A stretch of DNA of 64,000 nucleotides from Neoscytalidium dimidiatum. Lineage: Eukaryota > Ascomycota > Dothideomycetes > Botryosphaeriales > Botryosphaeriaceae. Made by a program: the position numbers and the translations under genes. Positions 29,872 through 40,080 of the stretch are shown in pieces. The notes beneath the pieces are model-generated. The model made no database searches and was not told the DNA's origin. It saw only the letters and a program-made list of their open reading frames with translations. Position 1 is the stretch's first letter, and the number at the start of each line of letters is the position of its first letter. The stretch lies in assembly GCA_037367355.1 (NCBI GenBank), contig CM074696.1, positions 3,410,001-3,474,000 on the forward strand, given 5' to 3'.

Positions 29872-32800
29872 TTACTCAGCAGCCTCCGCTTCCCCCGCTT
29901 CCTCTGCCGGACTCTCGCCGTCAACCTCGACATCATCGGCCGCATTTTCCACTGCGACCTCGCCTGCCTCTTCCTCCTCATCATCCACATCGACGAGCTT
30001 GACTGAGCCGCCCTCTCTCTCCACCTTCAGCCACTCCTCCCATTCGGGGAACATGTCGGGGTCGCCCTCCTCGTCCGCGCTCGGCGGCTGACCCAATAGC
30101 CGTGCCACTTTGCCCTTGCCATCTTTCTCCAGACCCTTCTTCCACTCCTTGACCAGTGCGGGAGCGCGGCTGGGCTTGTACGTTTGTGCAAAGAGCACAG
30201 CTTCAGGGGTCCTGCCTGTCTTGACTAGCAGATCGATGCAGCCATCCACATCGCCCACCTGCCATAAGCAGGAGAAGGCAATGTTATGGGCGCTTGATTC
30301 CTGAGCTAGCTCGGAAAGCTTGCGGAGACCGGCAGCATTTGAGCTAGAAGAGTAAAGGAGTAGCAGAGAGCCCATGTCCTTTGCGTGCGTGAAACACTCC
30401 TCGGCAAGCTTGAGATCCCACGCAGACAGTGCCGCGTCACCGACAGTCTTCCACTTGTGCTCTACATCAACCTCCTTCGCCAGTTCGAGGGCAACGTCGA
30501 GTTTTCCAAGGCTCAACGCGAGGTCAAAGCGGTGCTCAGGGTCGGTTGCGACATCGAGAGCCTCCTCCTTGAAGCCTTGACCTTCCAGGAATCGTGCGAT
30601 CTTGTTCTTCTGGTCCTGGGGAATGTCTTGAAGCATCTCCATAGCTGTCTCAAGCTCTCCTCTCAAGACAAGAGTCTGGTATTCGATCACGGAAAGAGAG
30701 AGAGCGTATGACATGACGGTGACGTCCTTGTCGCAAATGTATACGCGGCCATCACGAGGAAGGTAGCCAAGCACATACACAGGGGTATCGAAGTGAGAAA
30801 TGGTGTAGACCTGGTCACCGACGAGGTAGTTCAACCTGTTCGTGCTGTTGGTGTACACGAAGCAGTCGCCAACCCATTGGCCAGTCCGGACGCTGTAAGA
30901 TATATTAGTGACTTTGCGTATGGAGTCGTCCCAACATAATGTCGTACCTCTCGTTAATATCTGTGATGACTTCGAAAGCGGCCTCGACACCATCCTCGTC
31001 GACCTCACCGGCCTGCAGAGCGGCGACGTAGTTCTCCCTGGAGAAGCGGAGGACGTAGTAAGTGTCGTCGCAGGCCAAAGCGACGAGTTCGCCGTTCTCT
31101 GACCAATAGACCTATTTTCGCTTAGTCTTTTGCTTCGCATGCGATTTCATTTGTTTTAACTTACGTTCTTGGGCTCGACTTCGATTCTCCTAACCAGCTG
31201 ACTGGTCTCCCAGTCGAAGAAGCCAATGCCACCCTGACCCTTGACACCAAGTAGAGTGCCACCACTGAGGCCTTCGGCCTGGAAGCCGACGTTCAAGCCT
31301 CCACTGCCCTTCTCCTTGAAGTTGCGGAAGATCTTCACACTCGTGGCAGATTCACGAATAGCATAGTCCTTATCGTTCTCTTTCGATGCCCAAGCGAAGT
31401 CCAATGCCGAGCCGAAAGCTTGGTTACGCAAGGCCAACGCGGTGTAGATGATGTACTCGCCATCACCGCAAACAGCAACGAAACGGCCATTGGGAGAGTG
31501 CATCAAAGACTGCGGGTAGATTTCAGTGGAGCCAAGATCCTTCGAAGGGATAGTTAGGCGGTCGCCATCTTTGAGGTTCTTGTCGCCACCCTTGATAACA
31601 GAAGTAAGGATTTCCGAGTGTTTCGCCCAGATAATCTTGCCAGAGGCATCCATGCTGACCGCGGGCTCCTCGCGACCCATTTTGACAACCACGGCTCCAT
31701 CGTCGAAACCGACAGCGACACCCTGCTTTCCGCGCTGGTAACTCACACACCATGCGCGTTCCAAGCCATAATTGAGGGATTGCTCAAGGCGGTACGTGTT
31801 GGCATGCCATATCTTAACAGTGCCGTCTTCAGAGCCGGAGATGATCACCGGCAGCTCTGGGTGGTAGATAGCGAAGGAAACGTTGCTGGTGTGGCCCTCC
31901 AACGTAGCAATCTGGGCCTTGGTCGTGTAATCCCATACCTTCACGGTCCTATCGTCGGACGTGGTGAGGAGGTACGGCTTGTCGGATTGCGGGTAATAAT
32001 CGACGTGGTTAACACCCTTGGTTTCGTGCGCCTCAAGGGTAAAGTTGGGGGTCGGAGATCCCAGACTCCAAATTTTGACCGTCCTAATGTCCAATTAGCG
32101 CGCAATTTCACCACGTCCCCGAGCGATCCGCACCTGTCAAGACAAGCAGACGCAAAGGTATTGGTATCCTTCGGGTTGATGGCAAGACCCATGACATAGT
32201 GGGCGTGACCCTCGAACACTTGAACACACTTCCAGCCACGCTCCCAGTCCCACAGCTTGATTGTCTATCCCATTGTCAGCCTTCTAGCCGTCCTGCGATG
32301 ATCCATCTCGTGAACCCACCATATCGTCGGAAGCAGTCAGCACGAAAGGCTGGGTCGGATGGACACATATTGCACGAATGTAGTCCGGATGCGCCTCGAA
32401 GCTGGTAATCTTCTCGGAGGTATTGTAGTTGTAGACACGCAGTTGGAAATCATCGGAACCGCAGACAATCCAGTTCTTGCGCGCAATGAAGCGGCCAGCG
32501 CGGACGGGGACATCAGTAAGCTCAAAGGTCTTAACAATTGCCTGCGGAGCTTATCAGCCTTACACTCAGTATGATCAGGCGGTGCTCTTACCTGCGTCTC
32601 ATAGGACCAGATGTGACAATGGCCTAGCTCTGTCAGCTCCACTGTCTCCTCCGTAATTCCGCCGCAACGACATACCGCTGTAGAGAGTTGTCAGAACCTG
32701 CCAAAGTCAGCGATGCACCAGCGATCTCATACGTGCAAGTTACATACCCATGGCTCAGTGGGGTGGAAATCAATGCCCTTGACACGCTCGCTGCGGGCGA

Positions 32801-32957
32801 AGAGCTGCCTCTGTAGAACGAATTTCAGGTTAGCTACGTTCGCGAGCGGAAGGAGGAAGGTTTCGCGCGCAGTCATGGTGCTGGTTAAAGCTCCAAGAGA
32901 TGTACTGCTGCGCGCTGCCGCCGATAGCAGATTACTTACCTTCACGTCAAGCCGCAT
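29872..32957 (-). CDS. SEC27: Coatomer beta-prime subunit (Sec27)
   Basis: Start MRLDVK at 32957, stop near 29872. It has about nine exons clustered at the 5' end, including tiny ones coding [14 protein letters not shown] and [10 protein letters not shown], and totals roughly 865 residues. An N-terminal WD40 propeller includes [34 protein letters not shown] and [13 protein letters not shown]. The coatomer WD-associated region ([20 protein letters not shown]) and an alpha-solenoid follow, ending in an acidic tail ([16 protein letters not shown]). Beta-prime-COP forms the COPI cage with alpha-COP and recognises dilysine retrieval signals in Golgi-to-ER transport (family knowledge). Clear orthologue; exon borders in the 5' third are approximate. 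Confidence 0.94.
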
Positions 32958-34089
32958 CTTGTCTCAGGGTGATGTGTGGTGCGCAAGGGGAACAGGTTTA
33001 AGAGACGTGGCTTGTGAGCAGCCAGTCGAAGGTGGATTGTGTTGCGCAATATGACGCCCGGTATCACCGCTGGGGAATTGCTGGAGGAGGTTGAAGCGCG
33101 GAGGATCGGGCAGCGGTCGAGAGCGGTGTCGCGGGCTCGCGCAGGACAGGTGGATCGTGGATCGTTGCTTAGGGCTGGCCTGCAGGGTGTCGGAGTTGGT
33201 CTCGGGCCGCCAAGATTTCAGGTCCCGCGCCCGTTGAGCACGCAGCCACTGAAATGCTGCCGCCTTCGTCCTCGGTCGTGGCCTTTTCTACAACCGGACA
33301 CGAATCTCCTCGTTCCCGCCACTGCTCAGCATGATTATGTGAATGATAATTAGAGACAATCCTCGCTTCGCTTTTCGGCATCGTCAGGGCACCATCACGA
33401 TCATGATGTCTTGTGTAAGGAAGTACACTTCAAAATACTCGTTGCCGCACGGAGGACACGATGCATCTGCGCGGAACATCATGCTACCCCTCTGGAATTT
33501 GAGTGATTAATCAACGACGTCCAAAAGCTGAATTAGGTGTCACCCAATTTTATTGACATCATGCTGAGCCTCAATCCTCTGATTCATCACTACATTTATT
33601 CAAAATTCTCCAACTATGTACTTGACAGCCAACCTCCCCAGGCGCTGCCGCACCGGACAGCCATGGCAGTGCGATCATATGCCATGCAGTCCATAATAAA
33701 AATTCCCTTCCAGCCATAATGAAAGGAATCAGAAATAGTCTACCTTCCGAAAGAAGTCGTAGACAGGTATCTAAGAAGTGAAAGAAAATGTGACCAATAA
33801 TATGATAATAAGCTTGCGCTAGATGACAGACTGGAATGCATAGACAGGTATAGAGAAAAATGAAATAAAGCTGAGGGTCTGAGGAGCAGTGACCGGCTTG
33901 TGAGGTGGGATGACGATTGAGCTGGGCTGTCTGGAAACCCGCTGATCGTCTGCCGTTGGGCGGAATGAAAGATAAGGTAGGCCAACTGCCTGCGAGACTG
34001 CGCTTTTGTTTTCAAATATGATACAGCGAACGTGACCTCATGTGCTAAACATTAGGCCGTCAAGGATAGTGTGGGGTCGCGCTCGGCGA
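32958..34089. other. Spacer SEC27 promoter / MSB2 3' flank
   Basis: About 1.1 kb with no recognised gene. The half next to MSB2 (33400-34080) is AT-rich and probably contains its 3' untranslated region. Confidence 0.5.
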
Positions 34090-37000
34090 TCAATTCCATC
34101 CCAGGGAGTTTTCCGCCATGACTGGCGCCGAGATTTGCGCAGTCCGGGCGCTGCGGCCATTGCTGCTGCCACTACCTCGACTGCCACGGCTGTCGCGTCC
34201 ACCGCGGGCTCCGGTCATCCAAGGACCACCAGTCATTGAGCCGTGGCCGTTGGTACCAGTGCTCGGCACAGAGCTCGAGCGCTGGTGGCTCGCCTTCTTC
34301 TTCTTGTACCTACGGGCAACAAGCATCATAGCCGCTCCGTAGAGAGCACCTCCGCCAATGGCAGCGAGAGCGATACCCACGGCGCTGCCCTTAACAGGAG
34401 AGCTGGAAGTAGATCCATCGCTCAGGGGATCGCCGCTATTGGCATTGCCAGAGGAGCTGGAGGAAGAACCGCTGCCGGTCTGAGTGCCCGGCGTACCATC
34501 ATCAGGCATGTCGCTGGCAAGAATAGGGAAGGTGGGGTCGACAAAGCTCGTCAGGAAGTTGATGGTAGAGCCAATCTCCTTATCGTCGTTGTTGTAGAAG
34601 GCGGAGTTGGAGTTCAGCAGGTCCAGGTGAAGCGTGTCGACCAGGTCACTTGGGACATACATCAAGGCGAGGGTGGAGATGTAACCCAACTTCTCCGTGG
34701 TGTTGTAAGAAGTCAGAGTAACCATCTCGACCTTATCGTGCTCGATACCAAGTCCATCGGCAACGGCGACAGGCATGTAAGTGGTAAGCTGCCAGCCAGT
34801 GGTGTCAGCATGGTTAACCACGAAAGGCCAGTTAAAGCCACGCTTGAAACCAATTTGAATCTTGGTGGAGTTGGCAGGAGCCGTGGGCATGCCTCCCGGA
34901 GGAGCGATGAATTTGGGGTACGTGGTAGGAGACGCGGTAGCCGAGGCACTAGCAGAGGCTTCACTCGTGGAGGGGTCGAACACAATGCTCGTAGCAACCG
35001 TGTACGTGGTCGCAGAGTCGGTGCCGGTGGGGACGATTGAGAAGACAGGGGTAGTCGACGTGGTCGACAGAGTGGTAGACGAGATCTCAACCGAAGAGCT
35101 GGAAGTCGGAATGATCACAATAACCGAAGATGAGCTCGAACTAGACTCAGTGGTGGCGGACGGCGTCTGTAGGGTGGACGGCGTAGTCTGCGATGCGACA
35201 GTAGTCGAGAGCGAAGTAGTAGACTCCGGTGTGGAAGCGGGCGAAGACGAGACAGATGTGTCAGCAGAGCTGGTCTCAGACAGGGACGAGCTAGAGCCGG
35301 GAGTGCTCGAGCTAGAGCCGGGAGTGCTCGAGCTAGAGCCGGGAGTGCTCGAGCTAGAGCCGGGAGTAGTCGAGCTAGAGCCGGGAGTAGTCGAGCTAGA
35401 GCCGGGAGTAGTCGAGCCAGAGCTGGGAGTAGTTGAGCTAGTCGGCAGAGGCGTGGTGGGGGTAGTCGGCACAGCAGAAGAGCCGCTGAGCGTCAAGCTA
35501 GTCTCCGAAGTGGCAATGGGAGTTGAAGCAGAGCTGGGAATGCCGGTCAGAGACGAGAGGATTGAAGTCAAGTCAATAGTGGTCGGGGTGCTCAGCGGAA
35601 TGATCGGCGTTGTGGGAATGGAAACCAACGGCGTCGATGCGAGCAAAGATGACAGTATCGACTCCACACCGGTCAGCGAAGACGACGCAGCAATGCTACT
35701 CGATGCACTCGAGGGGGTAGGCGTGGCCGCCGAAGCACTAGTAGTCAAAGGAATGCTAGGTAAGGGAGTCAGGACCGAAGTCAGATCACTACCAACGCTG
35801 GAAACCAGGCTGGTCACACCCGAGACCAGAGAGCTGAGGTCACTTGTGAGCGGCAGAGGAATGTCAAGACCGCTACTGCTGCTAGTGGGCGTCGGGGTAA
35901 GACCAGGTGTAGTGATGCCGAGAGCAGAGTCACTGCCACTAGACGGAGAAGCCTCAGTGGGCGTAGGAGCGAGGTCGCTGGCAGACGAGGTGACGGGCGG
36001 AATGGCAGTACCTGTAGCAACGAAGGACGAACTGCTGCCAATGATCGGAGTCAGGACAGACTCAACCGGGGTCAAGACAGACTCGACTGAAGTCAGAACG
36101 GACTCAACCGGAGTGACGATAGAGCCCACTGCTGATGTAACGCCAGTGACGGCAGATCCAACAGCCGAAGTCACACCGGAGACTGCTGAAGTCACGCCCG
36201 ACACAAGGCCACCAAGGAGGTCTGATGTCGAGGTCGAGGACGATGACGGAGCATCGGTTGTGCTACTGCTGCTGTCAATAATCGTAGAAAGACCGACGAT
36301 GATGCCGGTACCAGTGGACGGAGTAGCAATGGGCGTCGCAACACCGTCGCTGGAGCTAGTTGGCTGGACAACGGGAACAGTGACGCCACCGGTGCCGGTC
36401 TCAGCAGGCGTAGACTGAGAACCGCTGGTAGGCTGGACGACGGGGCTGGAGACGCCACCAGTGCCGGCAGCGCTGGATTCAGCGGTCGAAGACGCAGTGG
36501 ACTCCTCGGTGGTAGAAGCAGTCGTCGGCTCAAGGACAGGACTGAGGACACCGCCGGTGCCAAGAGCGCTGGTCACAGGACTCAAGATGCCATCGGTACC
36601 CAGAGCACTACTCAAGGGAGTGAGAACCGGGCCAAGAAGCCCACCAGTGCTGGAAGCAGAGCTCGGCTCCGTAGTGCGCGCTTCATCACTGGCGGTTGAG
36701 CTGGTGGGCTGGACAATCGGAATCGAAACACCTCCAGTTCCGGTTCCCGCGGCACTGGACTCGACAGCGGGCGTAGTAGCAGCCGCAGAAGACGAAGCTG
36801 ACTCCTCACTGGTGGCAGAGGTCGTAGGCGTGAGGATGGGGCTCAAAATACCACCAATGCCGAGAAGGCTAGAGACAGGGGAGAGAACGGGATCAAGAAG
36901 GCCAGAGCTGCTGGAAGAGGCTTCCTCACTGGAAGTCGAGCTGGTCGGCTGAACGATAGGAATGGAAACACCACCGGTACCTGTACCAGCCGCGCTAGAA

Positions 37001-38079
37001 GGGATGCTTGCGACAGAGGTCGTCTCGGTGGCACTGGTCAGAGAGGTTTCCGAAGCCTGCTCCTCGGTGCTGCTGGTAGTCGGTTGAAGAACCGGGCTCG
37101 AGACACCACCAGTGCCGACGAAAGTTGAGACCGGCGTAGCGGTGGAAGACGTCGAGGCTTCCTCAGTGCTACTCGTGGTGGGCTGGATAACCGGGCTTGA
37201 AACGCCGCCAGTGCCGACGAAAGTTGAAACCGGAGTAGCGGTAGAAGACGTCGAGGCTTCCTCAGTGCTACTGGTGGTGGGCTGGATAACCGGGCTTGAA
37301 ACGCCACCAGTGCCGACATAAGTGGAGACCGGAATCACAGTGGACGAAACCTCAGCAGTAGATTGCTCCGTGCTGCTCGTAGTCGGTTGAATGACGGGGC
37401 TCGATACACCACCCGTGCCGACAATAGTAGACACGGGAGTGGAAGACTCGACGGCAGAAGAGTCCTCAGTAATGGTCGTAGCGGTGGACTCCGTGACAGT
37501 AGAGCCCTCCGAAGCCGAGGGAGTGACAACAGGGACAGTAACACCGCCGGTTCCCACGAAAGATGATGCAGCTGGAGTAGATGCAACCTCCTCTGGAGTG
37601 CTCGATAAAGTGGTCGTGGTGAATGGCGAAGAAACTTCGGTAACGGTTTGCTGGGAAATGACGGTTGATGTTCCCGACGGGCTCTCAATTACGGACGTGG
37701 AGTTCACCACATATGTAGAAGTTGAAGATTCGGCGAGCGGCGGTGGGGAATTGAAGAAACTGCTGGCTCCCGAATCGCTATTGGAAAGGCTCTCAAAGAA
37801 GGACGAGAGGTCTGCTTGGGACGATGCCTCCCTGGAGGTCAAAGTCGAAGAGTCGCTTGGGGGAGGCGTTGAAATTTCCGGAGTTGGAGTCGAATTCTCC
37901 GGAGTGACAGCCGGCGTCGTTGTGTTGTACACTTGCCGTTTCACATGGCGAGGGAAATAATACTTCGGTTTTTGAGGTGCAGCGGTCCGTTTTGCATGTG
38001 CCGGCGCAGCTTCGGCAGTTGCCCCCTGAAGAGACAGAAGGGCCATGCAGGCCGCCCAAGTAACCGTAGACGTTTTCAT
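34090..38079 (-). CDS. MSB2: Msb2-type signalling mucin
   Basis: A single intronless 1329-residue frame. A signal peptide (about 1-24, MKTSTVTWAACMALLSLQG) leads to a Ser/Thr-rich mucin region to about residue 1055, with 33-residue and 7-residue tandem repeats. A conserved extracellular juxtamembrane domain follows (about 1060-1190, with IQIGFKRGFNWPFVVNHAD and YMPVAVADGLGI), matching the positive-regulatory domain of Msb2 proteins. Then come one membrane helix (about 1232-1253, VGIALAAIGGGALYGAAMML), basic RRYKKKK and a cytoplasmic tail of about 75 residues rich in Gly/Arg/Ser. Msb2 senses surface and cell-wall cues and feeds the Cdc42/Ste11 filamentation MAPK pathway (family knowledge). Heavy O-mannosylation is expected. 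Name given by architecture. Confidence 0.88.
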   Translation of the reverse strand: MKTSTVTWAACMALLSLQGATAEAAPAHAKRTAAPQKPKYYFPRHVKRQVYNTTTPAVTPENSTPTPEISTPPPSDSSTLTSREASSQADLSSFFESLSNSDSGASSFFNSPPPLAESSTSTYVVNSTSVIESPSGTSTVISQQTVTEVSSPFTTTTLSSTPEEVASTPAASSFVGTGGVTVPVVTPSASEGSTVTESTATTITEDSSAVESSTPVSTIVGTGGVSSPVIQPTTSSTEQSTAEVSSTVIPVSTYVGTGGVSSPVIQPTTSSTEEASTSSTATPVSTFVGTGGVSSPVIQPTTSSTEEASTSSTATPVSTFVGTGGVSSPVLQPTTSSTEEQASETSLTSATETTSVASIPSSAAGTGTGGVSIPIVQPTSSTSSEEASSSSSGLLDPVLSPVSSLLGIGGILSPILTPTTSATSEESASSSAAATTPAVESSAAGTGTGGVSIPIVQPTSSTASDEARTTEPSSASSTGGLLGPVLTPLSSALGTDGILSPVTSALGTGGVLSPVLEPTTASTTEESTASSTAESSAAGTGGVSSPVVQPTSGSQSTPAETGTGGVTVPVVQPTSSSDGVATPIATPSTGTGIIVGLSTIIDSSSSTTDAPSSSSTSTSDLLGGLVSGVTSAVSGVTSAVGSAVTGVTSAVGSIVTPVESVLTSVESVLTPVESVLTPIIGSSSSFVATGTAIPPVTSSASDLAPTPTEASPSSGSDSALGITTPGLTPTPTSSSSGLDIPLPLTSDLSSLVSGVTSLVSSVGSDLTSVLTPLPSIPLTTSASAATPTPSSASSSIAASSSLTGVESILSSLLASTPLVSIPTTPIIPLSTPTTIDLTSILSSLTGIPSSASTPIATSETSLTLSGSSAVPTTPTTPLPTSSTTPSSGSTTPGSSSTTPGSSSTTPGSSSSTPGSSSSTPGSSSSTPGSSSSLSETSSADTSVSSSPASTPESTTSLSTTVASQTTPSTLQTPSATTESSSSSSSVIVIIPTSSSSVEISSTTLSTTSTTPVFSIVPTGTDSATTYTVATSIVFDPSTSEASASASATASPTTYPKFIAPPGGMPTAPANSTKIQIGFKRGFNWPFVVNHADTTGWQLTTYMPVAVADGLGIEHDKVEMVTLTSYNTTEKLGYISTLALMYVPSDLVDTLHLDLLNSNSAFYNNDDKEIGSTINFLTSFVDPTFPILASDMPDDGTPGTQTGSGSSSSSSGNANSGDPLSDGSTSSSPVKGSAVGIALAAIGGGALYGAAMMLVARRYKKKKASHQRSSSVPSTGTNGHGSMTGGPWMTGARGGRDSRGSRGSGSSNGRSARTAQISAPVMAENSLGWN
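35288..35440. repeat. 21-bp tandem repeat inside MSB2
   Basis: About seven copies of a 21-bp unit (core GAGCCGGGAGT) encode the heptad S-S-S/T-T-P-G-S on the minus strand. Copies are nearly identical at DNA level, so length variation between strains is likely. Confidence 0.9.
37080..37380. repeat. 99-bp tandem repeat inside MSB2
   Basis: At least three adjacent copies of a 99-bp (33-codon) unit with a repeated GTGGVSSPVIQPTTSSTEE core on the minus strand. The two copies starting at 37181 and 37280 are almost identical. Diverged copies of the GTGGVSxP core extend across the mucin region to about 36360. Confidence 0.9.
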
Positions 38080-39560
38080 ACTGTATTAATTCCCAAACAC
38101 TTTGAAATCCGTGTAAATGGCAAACGACGCGAAGATAGGCGCTATTGCTGTGAAAAGTTAGATTAGTGTCCCAAACCCGGGCGAAGGGCCAGCGTACTGT
38201 CAGAATATTCGTATAAACGAGTGTACTTGACGAATCAAGGATAAGGAGTGTCTGCAGTATGATGTTAGTGAAATTCCTATGATGCCTAGTTCCGTTGAAT
38301 CGCATGAATCCCCAGCTTTTCAACGGAGCCGTGGAGCCAGGTATTCTTACAGGACCGAAAACCAGTCGCGGAGATTGATGACTAGGACAAAAATGGTTTA
38401 TAAGGTCGGCGAATCGATTCTCTGCCCTCACAATACCATCCTGCAGATGCCGGGCAATTGCGTAGTTTGGAACGAGAGGACGCGAAAGCGACAGTCGCGG
38501 GAAGAGGTATCCGGATAAGTGCTCGGTGGTCGGACGAGGGAAGTCCAACGACTGTAACTTCTTGTCTTTGTTCTGCTTCCTGGACTACGACAATGGTGAA
38601 CAGGAGGGCGGCGTCGACTCGATCAAACGGCCGGCAAGATCCACGTGCTTGAAACCCGTTCTCGAACAAAGACAAGCCAAACTAAACCCACGGATTACGG
38701 CTCCCAAGCTCCAGATTAACCGGCGAACAACGGTAGGCGGTGCGGCTTCTTTGTCTAGAAAGCTTGGAGTTGCGAGGAAACAATAAAGCGAGGTCCGGTG
38801 GCTTGACGAGGATTGGCAATCAAGGAGTGGAAGCGCAGTCGTCCAAAGGCGGTCGAATGGCGATATTAGAAAAAGGCGAAAGTAATTGCAAGAATCGAAG
38901 CAGCAGAAACGAGCGGTGGTGATTCACTGGGGAATCGAGACGGAGGGGTGAAGGAGTGTGGTTTGAGCCCTGAGCGAGACGGCGGAGTCGGTCGGGATGG
39001 TTGACTGGCGACGGCGGCGAGCGCACACTGGAAGCTGCAAGCTTCAGTGCTGACCGGTGGAGGGTTGCCGGGCTGTTGGGGGGGTAGTGGAGAAGTCGAG
39101 GTGACGGCGAAGGAAGGAAATGAGATGAGGTTGCGCGCGGGAGGGCGATGGAGAGACCGGCAGCGCGCCAGGCGAAGCGAGCGAGCACAGGAGTGGCTTC
39201 TCAGAGCGAGCCTGACCAGCTTTGGCCCCGGGCGCAGAGCAGGGACGCGGGCAGGCAGAGCAGAAACGACGCCAGAACAGGCGGCGCTGTGCATAAAACG
39301 TGTGCACAAGCGGCCGCGGCACCGGTCAATTGCTGTAAATAGGCCGGGCGCGCAGGCGGTTCGCAGCGCCGTCCGCGATCGCTCCCGGCGCTTGCGGTTG
39401 CGGGCTTCGACCAACTACGATGATGCGATGTGGAGGGGCGAGCGGCGGGCGGGTGCGGGTGCTGCTGGTAGTGCGCCGGAGCCGGAGCGTGGAGAGAGCT
39501 GAAGGCGGGAGAGTGTGGTTGAGGTCGAGCAGCGCATGCTCGCAGCACAAGTGAAGCAGA

Positions 39561-39576
39561 CAAGCAAGCAAGCAAG

Positions 39577-39623
<47 letters not shown>
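39561..39623. repeat. Microsatellite (AAGC)n(AGGC)n
   Basis: About four AAGC units run into about eleven to twelve perfect AGGC units, in the gene-free region 1.5 kb upstream of MSB2. Confidence 0.92.
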
Positions 39624-40047
39624 AGCGAGGGCGTGCGCCAGGGCCCAGGGCGTCGAGGAGTATTGATTAAAGTCACGTCGCAGGCACCGCACGACTCGCA
39701 GGGCCAGCAAGGAACGGGCAGGTGGGAGGGCGAGAAACACAGCGTTTCCCTCCCCGGTGGCAGTGCCGTGCAGCCTGGCAGCCAGGAGCGCGTCTCCAGC
39801 GCCCTCAGTGCCGCGCCGCCGCCCGCGCAAGCATCAGCAGGAAGAGAAATTGCCAGCATCACCGCGGGCAGCGCTTCGGGCACCCTGCAGCAGCCGGGCC
39901 TCGCTATGCCCGGCGTGGCGTAGTCTGCGGGCCAAGTGCTGGGATTCCCGGCCCTGCGAAATTAGATGGGCGTCTCATCCAGGGTCAAGGCCGACAATTT
40001 CCACTGCCGGCCATTTAGCCAGGCCGCCAGCGTCGCAGACACCGCGC

Positions 40048-40080
40048 CGCCCACGCCCACGCCCACGCCCACGCCCACGC
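40048..40080. repeat. Hexanucleotide repeat (CCCACG)n
   Basis: Five consecutive CCCACG units in the MSB2 upstream region. Confidence 0.9.

Noticed and set aside
34862..36418. 518-codon plus-strand open frame
   Set aside because: Antisense shadow of the Ser/Thr-rich MSB2 coding region; Val/Glu-rich composition mirrors the repeats and it has no domain.
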